Positions 10,912-22,000 of a DNA stretch of 46,342 bases are shown here, in pieces. The stretch is taken from positions 1 through 46,342 of the forward strand of contig CALVYJ010000155.1 in assembly GCA_944372075.1 (NCBI GenBank). Direction: 5' to 3'. Origin of the DNA: an uncultured Clostridia bacterium (GTDB lineage: Bacteria > Bacillota > Clostridia > Christensenellales > Borkfalkiaceae). Position 1 is the first letter of the stretch. Each line of letters opens with the position of its first letter. Below the pieces are notes generated by a model. It did no database searches. It was not told the origin of the DNA and saw nothing but the letters and a program-made list of their open reading frames with translations. A program made the translations under genes and the position numbers.

Positions 10912-12890
10912 CTTTATTGTTACCGATCGGATTGTTGGCTTTGCTCTCGATCGTGGTGCTGATCATCATCTACATCATCAAAGCGAACTATCAACAAAAA
11001 TATGTTTCGAGTACATATATCTGGGCGCTCAGCTTAAAACTGCGAAAGAAACGTCTGCCCATCAATAAACTGCGCAATATTTTGCTGATTGTCTGTCAGG
11101 TTTTGTTCCTCACGGTCTGCGGATTGGCGTTGGCGTATCCTGCAAGGGTCACGCAGGCGATGGTCACCGAGCGCGAAGTGATCGCCGTGATCGATTCCTC
11201 GGCGAGTATGCTTGCGGGCGACGGCGACGAAACGCGCTTTGAGCGGGCGGTCAACCGGGTGAGCGCGCTCGCCGAAGAGGTGTTCAACGAAGACGGGTAC
11301 GTGAGCGTCATTTTGGCGGGTGAAACGTCCTCCGTCATCGCGCAGCGCGCGACGGCGGAATCGCGCAATCTGGTCTTGGACGAGCTGGCGAGACTGCTCT
11401 CCGAAAACAGCTGTTCCTACGGTACGGCGGACATGGCGGCGGCGATGGGGCAGTGTGAAAACATCATCCGCGAAAACAAGAACGCCGAACTGTATCTCTA
11501 TACCGATACGGAGTACACCTATCTTCCCGGCGGGATCCGGCTGGTAGACGTCGCGGAGGACAACGAGTGGAACGCGGGCATTCTCGACGCGTACACCGTC
11601 GTGGAGGACAACTATTATTCCGTATTTGTCGAAGTGGCGTGCTACGGCATGGATCGCGAGGTGGCGGTCACCGTGCAGGTACAGGACGTCAACGCGGAAG
11701 AAAACGAGGGCGAGGTCGGCAAGACGGTCACGTTGCGGGCGAACGTCGCCTGCAAGGGCGACCAGACGATGACGGTCATCTTCCGTTCGGACAGCGTTCC
11801 GATGGAGGATTATGAATCAAATTCGGAGAACGTAGTCTATGTTCCCATCGAAAACGACCAGCGGTTTTATTCGTACGGCAGCATCAACATCACGATCGAG
11901 GGGGAAGATTCCTTCTCGCAGGACGATGCGTTCGCCATTTACGACGGAAAGAAGGAAGTCATCAAAGTGCAATACTGCTCGCCGCTTCCGAACAACTTTG
12001 CCGACGGCGTTCTGCGCGCCATCGCCAACTATTACAGCACCAAAAAGAATATTTGGGACGTGCAGATCACCGAAGTGCACAGCGACCCTGCGGTAGAGGG
12101 GTTCGATCTGTATGTCTTTGAGCATACGATGCCTTCCGTCATGCCGCAGGACGGGATCGTGTGGCTGTGGGATCTGGATCGGGCGCCCGAAGGTTCGGGA
12201 TTGACGCTGGGCGGCATCAACGACTATTCCTCCAACAACGAGGGCATTCATCTGACGCAGGAGAGCGATAGCCCGCTGCTTACCAACGTATCGGCGGGGG
12301 CGCTCACCGTTTCGCGGTTTACGCAGCTGCTTTCGTACGATCCCTCGTACCAGGTGCTGCTCAGCTGCGATACGTCGCCCGTGCTTCTCGTCAAGAACGA
12401 CGGCATGTCGAAAGTGGTGGTCATGCCCTTCAGCGTGCACTATTCCAACATCGGCATCAAACCGGAATATTTCGTTCCGCTCGTGTTCAATCTGTTTGAA
12501 ACGTGGATCCCCGCAACGGTGATCGGAAACGCGTTTTCCGTGTATGAGGAGGTTTCTCTGAATGCGCGCGGACAGCAGCTTACCGTCACCAGCACCAGCC
12601 TGAACAACGAGTCCATCGTGTTTACGCAATTCCCCGCCGTCCTTTCGCTCGATCTGCCCGGCACCTATACGCTCACGCAGACGACCGATTTCGGCAAGAC
12701 GGTCGAAGAACGCATCTACGTCAAGATCCCCGCGTACGAAAGCAATATTTGGAGCGTGGAAGATACGATCCACGACCCCTTTCTGATCCAGGAAGGGCAG
12801 GCGTACGAAGATCTGACCTTGTATCTGGCAGCGGCGTTGGTCGCCCTGCTGTTCTGTGAATGGCTCTTGCATTCACGCGAATTGTTTTAA
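10908..12890 (+). CDS. BatA-like membrane protein with VWA domain
   Basis: 660 residues. The N-terminus has the BatA-type layout: a helix at about 3-23, a short cytoplasmic loop rich in Lys/Arg, a second helix at about 57-77, then a VWA domain with metal-site motif DSSAS (96-100). The large remainder (about 250-620) is beta-rich and extracellular in the predicted topology. A final helix (about 632-652) puts a short tail back in the cytoplasm. It overlaps the DUF58 gene by four bases and is followed by the second VWA gene after 20 bases. In related operons such proteins form the membrane part that MoxR and DUF58 act on. The specific ligand of the extracellular region is unknown. Confidence 0.88.
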   Translation: MTLLLPIGLLALLSIVVLIIIYIIKANYQQKYVSSTYIWALSLKLRKKRLPINKLRNILLIVCQVLFLTVCGLALAYPARVTQAMVTEREVIAVIDSSASMLAGDGDETRFERAVNRVSALAEEVFNEDGYVSVILAGETSSVIAQRATAESRNLVLDELARLLSENSCSYGTADMAAAMGQCENIIRENKNAELYLYTDTEYTYLPGGIRLVDVAEDNEWNAGILDAYTVVEDNYYSVFVEVACYGMDREVAVTVQVQDVNAEENEGEVGKTVTLRANVACKGDQTMTVIFRSDSVPMEDYESNSENVVYVPIENDQRFYSYGSINITIEGEDSFSQDDAFAIYDGKKEVIKVQYCSPLPNNFADGVLRAIANYYSTKKNIWDVQITEVHSDPAVEGFDLYVFEHTMPSVMPQDGIVWLWDLDRAPEGSGLTLGGINDYSSNNEGIHLTQESDSPLLTNVSAGALTVSRFTQLLSYDPSYQVLLSCDTSPVLLVKNDGMSKVVVMPFSVHYSNIGIKPEYFVPLVFNLFETWIPATVIGNAFSVYEEVSLNARGQQLTVTSTSLNNESIVFTQFPAVLSLDLPGTYTLTQTTDFGKTVEERIYVKIPAYESNIWSVEDTIHDPFLIQEGQAYEDLTLYLAAALVALLFCEWLLHSRELF

Positions 12891-12910
12891 GGGGGGGAAG
12901 GAGAAAGAGT

Positions 12911-15757
12911 ATGAACGGTTTTTCCATACAGTTTTCACAACCCTGGCTTCTGCTGTTGATCGTGCCGCTGGTCGGTGTGGCGTTGCTGCTGTATTTTAAG
13001 AGCAACAAAAAATTCCGGCGCACGCGCAACCGCATCACGTCGCTGATCCTGCATTGCGTCGTCAGCGTGCTGTGCGTGTCCGTGTTGGCGGGCGTGTACA
13101 TTCGCTATGAAGTGTCCAACGATACCAACGAGTTGATCTTTCTGGTCGACGCCTCCGAATCGAGCGAACAGGCGAAGGATACGCGCGATCGGTTCATGGT
13201 GGCGGCTCTGGAGACGGGCATGTGGTACGACGGGTTCAAGATCGGCGTCGTTACCTTCGGGTTCGATCAGGTGTACGCGGTGCCGCTCACGACGGACGTA
13301 GACAGCATATACGAGCAGTATCAAAGGGCGTCGTTGCCTTCGGAGCAGGGCGGAACGGACATCGCGGCGGCGCTCACCTATACGAGTCATCTTTTTTCCG
13401 AGTCCTCGACGGCGAAGATCGTGCTGGTTACCGACGGAAAGGAAACGGACGAGAGCGCGTTGGAGGTCGTCAGTTCGCTCGCGTCGCGCGGGATCGCCGT
13501 CGATACGGCGCACATCGCCTCCTCGTTTTTGTCGGAGAACGAGACGGATCTGCAGATCACGGGCGTAGAATTCCCCGACTATCATTTGGAAAAGGAAGAT
13601 CAATTTACGCTGGGCTGTGTTTTGGGCGGGACTTCCTACACTTCGTTCACCGTCGACCTGTACGACAACGACGAGCTCGTGCAGACGAAGGAGGACTCGG
13701 TGGTAAATGGTTCGCGCACGATAGAATTCCAGTATGCCTTTCAGGAAGAGGGGCTGCACGAGCTGTGCTTTGAAGTCACCAGCGAAGACGACGCCGTCGA
13801 GGCGAACAACGTCTATTATTCCTATTATTATGTAGAAAATTATGACCGCATCCTCATTATCGAGCGGGGTACGGGCGAATCGGAAGCGCTCCAGAGGCTG
13901 CTGGAAGAGAAGGGGGAGTACGACGTGAGCGTGCTGAATCTGTACGATCAAGAGGCGACGATCCCCACCGACGCGCAGCAGCTTTGCGAGTACGATCAAG
14001 TCATTTTGAACAACATTGCGAACAAGGACATGCCCACGGGCTTTATCGACGTGCTCTACGACTACGTTTACGATTACGGCGGCGGCATGCTCACGGTCGG
14101 CGGCGAGGACGAGTCGGGGGAGAACAACGCATACAACCGCAGCGATATGTACGGCACGGTGTACCAGTCGATGCTGCCGGTGGAGATCATCAACTACACG
14201 CCGCCGGTGGCGGTCATGATCATCATCGACGCATCCGGTTCGATGGGCAGCGAGTTCGACAACGGCGAATCCTATCTCGCGTGGGCGCGAGCGGGTGCAT
14301 CGGCCTGCCTGGACAGCCTCAGCGAGCGCGACTATATCGGCGTCATGGCGCTCAACTCGCTCTACGACGTCGTGCTTCCGCTCACCCAGCGCACGCAGGA
14401 TCATACCATCCGCAGCGCGATCAGCTCCATCGACGAGACGGGCGGCGGCACGGTCTTTTCGGAGGCGATCAACCGTGCGGGCAGCTTGCTCCGCGCGCAG
14501 ACAAACGTGGCGCGGCGGCACATCATCATCGTGACGGACGGCGGCGCGTCGCTGGGCGATGAAGAGCAATATCTGGAAAACATCTCCACCCTCAACAAAG
14601 ACGGCATCACGCTGTCCGTCGTGGGCATCGGCGTCACGCCGGGCAGCACGGCTGCGGTGCAGATGCAGAAAGCGGTCGATGCCGGCGGCGGCAGATTGCA
14701 TGCCGTTACCGACAGCGAAGACCTCGTTTTGGAGATGCGCGAAGACCTCAACGCGCCGGAGATCAAGGACATGAACGAGTACGAGAACGGCTTTAATCCC
14801 ATCGCGTACCAGACGAATTCCATCCTGTTCGACGGCGTCACGCTGGAAGATAAAAAGATGTCCGCGGTGCTCGGCGGATTTTACGGCAGCAGGGTCAAGA
14901 GCACCGATTATCTGATCCTGGCGGGCGACTTCGACGTCCCGCTCTATGCGCAGTGGAAGTTCGGCGCGGGGTCGGTCGGCAGCTTCATGTGCAGTCTCGA
15001 CGGCGGGAAGTGGTCGGGCTTGTTTATGAGCGACGCGGGCGGTGCGCAGTTCATTCTGAACATGGTCCGCGCGGTGATGCCGGTTACCAACATCGAACCG
15101 AGCCTGCTCGACGTGGAGCTGGACAGAGAAAACTTTATCAACAAACTGAGCATCTATACGCAGATCGAGGAAGGCCAGACCATTCGCGGCAAACTGATCG
15201 CGACCGATTGGGACGGCGACAAAGTGCAGACCAGCACCCTTTCGCTGAACACCGGCGAGGGCGCAACGGAGGATTGCTACGTGACGCAGATGCTCGACGC
15301 GAACAACGGCTACAGCCGCTGCAACTTCGTCGTCAAGAGAGGCGGCGCGTATCAGCTCCTGCTCGAAGTGTGCGACAGCGCGGGCGAAGTGCTGTACAGT
15401 TATTCGACCTATTTCGATTTCTCCTTTTCCAAGGAATATGACCTGGTAGCGGAAGCTGCGCGCCCCGACGCGGCGCTGTTTTTGGAACAGCTCGCCGAAA
15501 AGGGACGGGGCGAAAGCATTGCCGATATGGAAAATCCGGTCAGCATCTTCGATAATTTCATCATGTCGCACGAAATGCGGTACGATCCTCGCGTCGTTCT
15601 GCTGATCGCGTCGATCCTGCTGTTCCTGCTGGATATCGCCGTGAGAAAGTTCAAGTTCAAATGGATTCACGAGATCGTTCGGGAACGGAGAATGATCAAA
15701 GACCTGAAAAAAGGGAAGGCGCCGTATGCAGAGGTCGGCGCAACCAGACAAAAATAG
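12911..15757 (+). CDS. Membrane protein with two VWA domains and a glutamine-amidotransferase-like insert
   Basis: 948 residues. ATG 12911 is preferred because GGGGGAAGGAG lies directly upstream; an in-frame ATG at 12860 falls inside the previous gene. Helices are predicted at about 11-29, 43-62 and, near the C-terminus, 893-914. VWA domain 1 carries DASES (80-84) and VWA domain 2 carries DASGS (440-444); both keep the DxSxS metal site. Between them (about 313-420) is a class-I-GATase-like fold with an YDYGGGMLTVGGED stretch; no catalytic Cys triad is evident, so it is probably structural. The domain order VWA, GATase-like, VWA occurs in large membrane proteins of MoxR loci. The C-terminal tail after the last helix is strongly basic and cytoplasmic. 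It ends 28 bases before the LRR lipoprotein gene, probably in the same transcript. Confidence 0.9.
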   Translation: MNGFSIQFSQPWLLLLIVPLVGVALLLYFKSNKKFRRTRNRITSLILHCVVSVLCVSVLAGVYIRYEVSNDTNELIFLVDASESSEQAKDTRDRFMVAALETGMWYDGFKIGVVTFGFDQVYAVPLTTDVDSIYEQYQRASLPSEQGGTDIAAALTYTSHLFSESSTAKIVLVTDGKETDESALEVVSSLASRGIAVDTAHIASSFLSENETDLQITGVEFPDYHLEKEDQFTLGCVLGGTSYTSFTVDLYDNDELVQTKEDSVVNGSRTIEFQYAFQEEGLHELCFEVTSEDDAVEANNVYYSYYYVENYDRILIIERGTGESEALQRLLEEKGEYDVSVLNLYDQEATIPTDAQQLCEYDQVILNNIANKDMPTGFIDVLYDYVYDYGGGMLTVGGEDESGENNAYNRSDMYGTVYQSMLPVEIINYTPPVAVMIIIDASGSMGSEFDNGESYLAWARAGASACLDSLSERDYIGVMALNSLYDVVLPLTQRTQDHTIRSAISSIDETGGGTVFSEAINRAGSLLRAQTNVARRHIIIVTDGGASLGDEEQYLENISTLNKDGITLSVVGIGVTPGSTAAVQMQKAVDAGGGRLHAVTDSEDLVLEMREDLNAPEIKDMNEYENGFNPIAYQTNSILFDGVTLEDKKMSAVLGGFYGSRVKSTDYLILAGDFDVPLYAQWKFGAGSVGSFMCSLDGGKWSGLFMSDAGGAQFILNMVRAVMPVTNIEPSLLDVELDRENFINKLSIYTQIEEGQTIRGKLIATDWDGDKVQTSTLSLNTGEGATEDCYVTQMLDANNGYSRCNFVVKRGGAYQLLLEVCDSAGEVLYSYSTYFDFSFSKEYDLVAEAARPDAALFLEQLAEKGRGESIADMENPVSIFDNFIMSHEMRYDPRVVLLIASILLFLLDIAVRKFKFKWIHEIVRERRMIKDLKKGKAPYAEVGATRQK

Positions 15758-15785
15758 CATTTCTCTGCAACGGCAAGGTAAAAAC

Positions 15786-18671
15786 ATGAAGAGAGCAATA
15801 ACGGCTGTATTTTTGGCGTTGGCATTGGTTTTCGTCTCCATCGGGGCGACCGCCTGCGCGAAAGACGAACTTCCCGTTCCGACAAATATCCTCATAGACG
15901 ATTACTATCGCATGACGTGGGATGCGGTCGAAGGTTCGCGCGGGTATTTGGTCGGCATAACGGATACGGCGGGCGAATACACGGAAGAAACGGCGCGCCG
16001 CGCCAACTACTCGTTGTCAACGTTGGCGGAAGGGGATTACGAGATCCGGATCAAAGCGGTCGGCGAAGACGAAAGATCGGATTCTCCCTGGACGGACGTC
16101 ATTTATTTTCACAAGGATTACGAGAACGGCTGCCTCTACGAGCAGCAAGCCAACGGCACCGAATACAGATTGATCGGCAGCGGCACGGCTTCGGGCGTGG
16201 TCGAGGTCGGAGACCTGTATCGCGGCAAGCCGGTCACGGAGATCGGCGATGCGGCGTTCCGCAACAGCTCCGTCGAGGAAGTCGTGATCGGAAACAACGT
16301 CGCGCGCGTCGGCGCGAGCGCCTTCTACGGCTGCGCAAAGCTGCGGAAGGTCACGATCCCGGAATCGGTCGTCGAGATCGGCGATGCGGCCTTTCAGGCG
16401 TGCTACATACTCAACGACGTCGTCTTGCCCGACACCATCACGTATATCAGCAACAACGCCTTCAATTTCTGTCGCGGATTGACCGACATCACCTTTTCCA
16501 ATGTGACTGCGATCGGCGAATATGCCTTTGCAAACTGTTCCGCGCTTACGGAGTTTTCCATTCCCGACTGCGTGGAAACCATCGGAACGGCGGCGTTTTT
16601 GAACGACAATGCGCTGGAGAGCGTCTCCTTCGGCGAAAACGTGCGCGAGATCGGCAATATGGCGTTTGCAAACAACGCGGCGCTCAAGACGCTGAACTTT
16701 GCACAGACAGGTGTTTTGCAATCGATCGGCGAAGAGGCGTTTTACGGATGCTCGGCGCTGGAGAGCGTCGATATTCCCGAAGGCGTCACGACCATTCAAA
16801 ACGACGCGTTCCAGAAATGCGAAAAACTGGCGAACATCACGCTTCCCGACAGCATCACCCGGATCGGTCAGTACGCCTTTTACAGTACCGCCGTCTATCT
16901 GGCGGCGGAACAGAGCGGAGAGACGTACGTGTACGTCGACGATTGGTTGGTCGACGTGGTGCAGGAGCGCAAAACGAACCTGGTCGTCGTCGGAGACGAG
17001 ACGACCCCGGAAAACGTCCGCGATGAGAATTTTGTGCCGCTGCGCAACGACATCGTCGGCATCGCAGACGCCGTCTTTTTCTACAACAGCACCCTTCAGC
17101 GCGTATTTTTGCCCGACTCGGTGGAATTGATCGGCAATTCTACCTTCAGCACGTGCGACGCGCTCTGGTTCTTCGAGGCAAAGAGCACCTCTTCCCTGCG
17201 CGTGATCGGCCCGGGCGCCTTCATGGAATGCAAGACCCTGCGCACGATCTATCTGGGCAACGCGCTCGAATCGATCGAGTCGTACGCGTTCTACAACTGC
17301 CTCGTTTTGGAGAACAATTCCATCAGCTCCATTATTCCCGATACCGTCACGCACATCGGCATGCTCGCCTTTGTCGGCACGGCGATGTACGAGAACGCCG
17401 ACGAGTACGGCGTGGTCTATGCGGGCGATTGGGTGATCGGCTACGAGGGATATGATGAGTCGATGATCTATATGTATTATCTGGCAACAGGCAACAGCGA
17501 TTATGCGGAAAGTCTTTTGCCCGACCTTTCCTCCGTGACCTACGTTCTTCTCAACAACGAGGTGCGCGGTATCGCGGATTTCGCCTTTTACGGTCACATC
17601 AATCTGGAACAGGTGGACGGCATGTCCTCGGCTCGCTATCTGGGCGAGGGCGCCTTCTACGGCTGCAAAAACTTGGGCAGCGTGAACCTCAATACCAGCC
17701 TCAGCAGTGTGGAGGACTTTACCTTCTACGGCTGCGAATCCATCTTCCGCGTGAGTTTGCCTCCGCTGGTCAGCTCGATCGGCAGGTCGGCGTTTTACAA
17801 CTGCACGCAGATCAGCGAGATCAGCTTCACCGGCCGCAGGCTGGAGAGCATCGGCGATTTCGCGTTCTATAACTGCATCAACCTCCCCTCGATCAATTTC
17901 GGCACGGCGCTGACGGATATCGGCAGATATGCCTTCTACAACTGCGCTTCGCTCAGCGAGATCGTCTTGCCCGATACGCTCCTGCGCGTGGAGGACTGCG
18001 CGTTTTACGGGTGTTCCAAGGTCGCTTCGGTCACGTTCGGGCAGGAGCTGTCCTCGATCGGCGATTACGCCTTTGCCAACTGCACGGGCTTGAAGCAGAT
18101 CGCGTTGCCCGACTCGCTGCGCGAGATCGGCAACAGCGCTTTCCGCGGCTGCGAGGGCGTTTTAGCGCTCGACTTCGGCAACGGCGTGGAGACGATCGGC
18201 GATTACGCGTTCGCGGGGATTTTGGGCTTGCAGAGCGTCGCCTTGCCCGCAAGCGTGCGTTCCATCGGCACACAGGCTTTCCGCGGCTGCGTTTCGCTCC
18301 AACAGATCTTGTTGCCCGCCGGTACGGAGCAGATCGGTCTGCATGCCTTTTACGGCGACTTGCAGGCAACCATCTATACCGACGTGCAGAACGATGCCGT
18401 CAGATGGGAAGAGTATTGGAACTCTTCGTATCGCCCGTTCATCACGAATTGCTCTTTCTCCGAGGACGGAACGTACGTTGTTTCCGTCACCGTCCCGCAG
18501 GGCGGGTTCTCGTATGTCAACGCCAGCAACGTCGTATCCGCGCCCATGCGCGACGGCTACGTCTTCGCCGGCTGGGCGCTTTCAGCGGGCGGTCAGGTCG
18601 CGTATTCCGCGGATCAGATCGGCCAGGCCGCGCCGGGAACCGTCCTGTACGCCGTCTGGCAGCAGGCATAG
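15786..18671 (+). CDS. BspA-like LRR lipoprotein with N-terminal Fn3-like domain
   Basis: 961 residues from ATG 15786, preceded by AAGGTA. An upstream in-frame ATG at 15726 would add 20 residues before the signal and is rejected. The signal ends in a lipobox-like ATAC with Cys24, so the protein should be a lipid-anchored surface protein. About residues 34-120 look like a fibronectin-III-like domain (TWDAVEGSRGYLV and YEIRIKAVGED segments). Residues of about 140-890 are LRR_5 repeats, in two blocks interrupted by non-LRR turns near 395-420 and 535-590. The last 50 residues are a partial InlB B-type repeat, with GYVFAGWAL and a closing LYAVW. It shares the repeat family of the giant protein at the left edge. 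Its place 28 bases after the VWA genes suggests co-transcription and possibly a functional link. Confidence 0.9.
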   Translation: MKRAITAVFLALALVFVSIGATACAKDELPVPTNILIDDYYRMTWDAVEGSRGYLVGITDTAGEYTEETARRANYSLSTLAEGDYEIRIKAVGEDERSDSPWTDVIYFHKDYENGCLYEQQANGTEYRLIGSGTASGVVEVGDLYRGKPVTEIGDAAFRNSSVEEVVIGNNVARVGASAFYGCAKLRKVTIPESVVEIGDAAFQACYILNDVVLPDTITYISNNAFNFCRGLTDITFSNVTAIGEYAFANCSALTEFSIPDCVETIGTAAFLNDNALESVSFGENVREIGNMAFANNAALKTLNFAQTGVLQSIGEEAFYGCSALESVDIPEGVTTIQNDAFQKCEKLANITLPDSITRIGQYAFYSTAVYLAAEQSGETYVYVDDWLVDVVQERKTNLVVVGDETTPENVRDENFVPLRNDIVGIADAVFFYNSTLQRVFLPDSVELIGNSTFSTCDALWFFEAKSTSSLRVIGPGAFMECKTLRTIYLGNALESIESYAFYNCLVLENNSISSIIPDTVTHIGMLAFVGTAMYENADEYGVVYAGDWVIGYEGYDESMIYMYYLATGNSDYAESLLPDLSSVTYVLLNNEVRGIADFAFYGHINLEQVDGMSSARYLGEGAFYGCKNLGSVNLNTSLSSVEDFTFYGCESIFRVSLPPLVSSIGRSAFYNCTQISEISFTGRRLESIGDFAFYNCINLPSINFGTALTDIGRYAFYNCASLSEIVLPDTLLRVEDCAFYGCSKVASVTFGQELSSIGDYAFANCTGLKQIALPDSLREIGNSAFRGCEGVLALDFGNGVETIGDYAFAGILGLQSVALPASVRSIGTQAFRGCVSLQQILLPAGTEQIGLHAFYGDLQATIYTDVQNDAVRWEEYWNSSYRPFITNCSFSEDGTYVVSVTVPQGGFSYVNASNVVSAPMRDGYVFAGWALSAGGQVAYSADQIGQAAPGTVLYAVWQQA

Positions 18672-18691
18672 AGCAAAAAAATATCTCGCCC

Positions 18692-18743
18692 GCAGGGCGC
18701 GCGGCAGGGAGAAAGACCTTTTTGCGCCGTCCGGCGGAAGGCA
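18692..18743. repeat. GC-rich intergenic repeat, copy 1
   Basis: The 41-base core 18703-18743 is identical, except for one base, to 18800-18840. The preceding AGGGCGCGC is also shared, with a two-base indel. The core contains CGCCG-TC-CGGCG, a small GC-rich dyad. It lies between the stop at 18671 and the promoter at 18929. Confidence 0.85.
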
Positions 18744-18786
18744 ATACAAGCACGCAAGGCGCGATAATACGCGCAGCCGGCGCGCG

Positions 18787-18840
18787 GCAGGGCGCGCGGG
18801 GCAGGGAGAAAGATCTTTTTGCGCCGTCCGGCGGAAGGCA
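18787..18840. repeat. GC-rich intergenic repeat, copy 2
   Basis: Second copy of the element at 18692-18743, starting 97 bases later in the core; one C-to-T change in the 41-base core. The same orientation and close spacing suggest local duplication or a dispersed genomic repeat family. No transposase or terminal inverted repeat is present. No U-tract follows, so neither copy is an obvious terminator. Confidence 0.85.
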
Positions 18841-18867
18841 GGGGGCGCGGTTTGGCCTGTGAGAAAA

Positions 18868-18929
18868 GTGTTCGCTTTGTGAATTTTTCCGGGAAAGGCG
18901 ATCGGGTCGTGTTCGCCTTGTGAATTGTT
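18868..18929 (+). promoter_or_regulatory. Two 21-base direct repeats upstream of the -35: candidate operator
   Basis: 18868-18888 and 18909-18929 share 19 of 21 bases. They start 41 bases apart, close to four helical turns. Each contains an imperfect dyad, TTCGC-N3-GTGAA. The second copy ends on the first base of the -35 element. This geometry fits an activator binding side by side upstream of RNA polymerase. No regulator gene lies next to it. Confidence 0.6.
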
Positions 18930-18958
18930 TGACAGTGGGCAGGGAAAAAATGTATAAT
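18929..18958 (+). promoter_or_regulatory. Consensus promoter of the LDGYG-repeat lipoprotein
   Basis: TTGACA at 18929-18934 and TATAAT at 18953-18958, both perfect sigma-A hexamers, with an 18-base spacer. Transcription would start near 18965, giving a leader of about 57 bases. Confidence 0.88.
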
Positions 18959-19021
18959 GACGATGGCGTTTTTCTTTATGGAAGCGAGTCGTTTCATTGT
19001 GAAAGAAGGAGTATTCATTGC

Positions 19022-22000
19022 ATGAAAAAAATCGTATGGATTTTGTCGCTGGTGATTGTCGTGGCAGTCAGTGCGTTTGCGGTATCCTGCGGCGCGAAAG
19101 CATATTCTGTGTCGTTCGACATGGCGGGCGGAGAGAGCATTGCCGCCGTGGAAGTCGAAGAGGGCGAAGAGTATACGCTTCCCGTACCCGAATGGACGGG
19201 ATACAGCTTTGAGGGCTGGTATTTAAGCGAAGACTATGCGGGCGAGCCGGTAACGGCGATCGTAGTGACGGGAGACGTCAAAGTATATGCGAAGTGGGAG
19301 CAGCTGGGGGTGATCACGCTCGATCTGAACGGCGGCACGCTTGCGGAAGGGACGACGCTCTATCTCAAGAGCGGAGAGGTCATCTATGATTTTATGCAGG
19401 CGTATGTACCCACGAAGAGCGGTCTTGTCTTCGGGGCATGGTTTGACGGGGAAGCGGAGCTTGCCCGCAACACGAGAATGCCGCAGGAGGGGATCACGCT
19501 CAAGGCGGAATACAAAGTCGGCTATACCGTCGAGCTGTGGACGCAGACGCTCGATATGAGCGGCTACGAAAAGGCGGACGCGGTCAGCGGGAGCGATTAC
19601 ATAGGCGCGACGGTGACGCCGGAAAATACGGTGAGCGGCTTTGTTCGTACGGAGAATGCGGACGAAGTGACGTCGATGGCGCTTTCGGAGAAGGAAGCGG
19701 ACAACGTATTCAAGCTGTATTTTGATCGGGAGCGCTACACGATCCGTTTTGTGGCGAACTATCCGGACGGCTCTGCGGGAGAGGATTACACGGTCGACGC
19801 GTACTACGGCGTGGCGGTCGATCTTCCCTACGATTACAATTTTGGCGGATACTTCCTGTCGGGTTGGTCGACGAGCGCGAACGGTGAAGTCGAATACGCG
19901 TTAAATTACATCGATTCGATCATCTATAATAAGGATGCCGAGAGCGAGCCGGAGGCGGATCAGCTGATCCCCGTGCGGAACATGGCGCTGTATGCGGTAT
20001 GGAGCAAGGGATATACCGACATGTTCGGCGGCAACGACTACATATTCCTGTTTGCGGAGGACGCGGCGTACGCGTATCTGTGCAGGGGCGATATTTATTT
20101 CAGGGGCGAATACGACGCGGCGAGCCGCCAGTTCAACTTCATCGACGAAAATCTCGGCGATCTGATGGTGATGGGCAGGCTCAACGAGGACGGCACCTTC
20201 TCCTATTACAACGAGACGCGAAACGGCTACACGGCAACGCTGTACGTTGTCGGCGAGGGGCTGATCGAGAACACGCGTCTGGTCTTTGACGAATACAACG
20301 GCGTGAAATATGCCGTGACCGACGAGGCGGGATACAACACGATGTCGTCGGGGCGGTACTATCTGGACGAGAGCGGATATTATCACATCACCTTTTCCGA
20401 CGGCGAGCTGAACGGACAGACGCTCGTTGTCAACGTCGGAACGACCACGGTCGACAACGTGTCGCGCCCGGCGTTCATGGTTCGCAACGAGGCGGAAGTT
20501 GCGCTCGGCACGCTTCTGCGGTATGCGATCTCCGACGGGAACGTGGTGTATTATCCGGAAGTTTTGGGCATCACGCTCAACGGCTTCGACACCGCGACGA
20601 TGAACAACGGCACGAGCGACGTCTCTTACCGTTACATCATGAACGAGGACGGCACGGAGTTCACCCTCTTGAGCGCGTACGGCACCGCGGTCGGCGTGGC
20701 GCGCATCGTAGATTTCAGCGGCACGAAGGGGTATATGCTCTACAGCGCCGACTATGACAACACCTACACCGCAGAGGACGGCGGCACGCTGGTCTTGGAC
20801 GGCATGTGCAACGCCACGTACACGCAGGGTTCCGTCACGGAGACGGGGTACTTCTCTGTGGAAAAGACCTCCGCGTTCGGCGGAGAGCTGGTCAGCTTTG
20901 CGGCGAACGGTCAGAAGCGTCTCTTCTTGATCACGGCAACGACGACGGGTACGAGCGACGATCAGACGACGACCTATTCGTTCGTGCAAAAGCCGCTCGG
21001 CTACGCCGAATACATGTACCAGGATGAAGGCAGCATCTTCTATGCGCCGCTCATCGTCCTCAACGACACGAAAGAGGGCTGGGCGTCGCTGTACGGGTTC
21101 AACACGGAAACGCGCGAATACGCCTTCGTTTCGGAAGGCACGTACGAATACGACGAGCAGAGCGGGCTGTACAGCCTGATCGTCGTGGGCGAGCCGACGC
21201 AGGCGGATGTTTCCACGAGCGTGGTCGATCTTTCGAAGGTCAAGAGCATCGTCTTTGCGGTCGATACGACGACCACGAGCGACAATAAAGTCTACTACGT
21301 CAACTATTGGCATTCCGCGGTGATCGAAACGGAGGACGGCACGGAGGCGGACGAGGATTACACGACCGTGTACGTCTGCACGAACATCGCGGGCGGAAAA
21401 CTGACGCTCGCGGGCGACTTTGCCGTTCTCGAACAGAACGGAAACCGCTATGTCGGCACCTATTCGGCGGTCAGCGGCAAGGAAAACCTCTATGCGATCG
21501 CCGTCCGTTCCAACGGCACGACGGCGGGATATATCTATGTGGAGCTTGATTCCGAAGCGCTTACCTACATCGCGCTCGATACGGCTCCCTATACGGCAGT
21601 CGGCGTCACGGCGGACGGTATGATCGACCGCGAGCAGACGCTGCAGTTCGACGGAAAGGGCGGCGTCGTCTACACCGTCGGCGACGTGCAATATACGGGC
21701 ACGTTCGTCGAGAGCGGCACTACGGCGTTCGGGTTGACCGTCTACACCTTTACCGCCGACGGCATGCAGTTCGACTTCGTGCAGATCTCCAGCTCTTCGG
21801 ACATCTACTTTGCAAAATACAACACCGAGATCGGCAGCGGCACCTACGCTTCGGAAGAGGCGGGCATCCTGCAGCTGGACGGCTACGGCTTCGGCGCGAG
21901 CTATACCGATCCGGAAGGCAACAAATACACGGGCATGTACTTTATCACGTCGGATGAAGTGACGTCGAACGTCATCGTCCTGTATACCGAACAGGGATAT

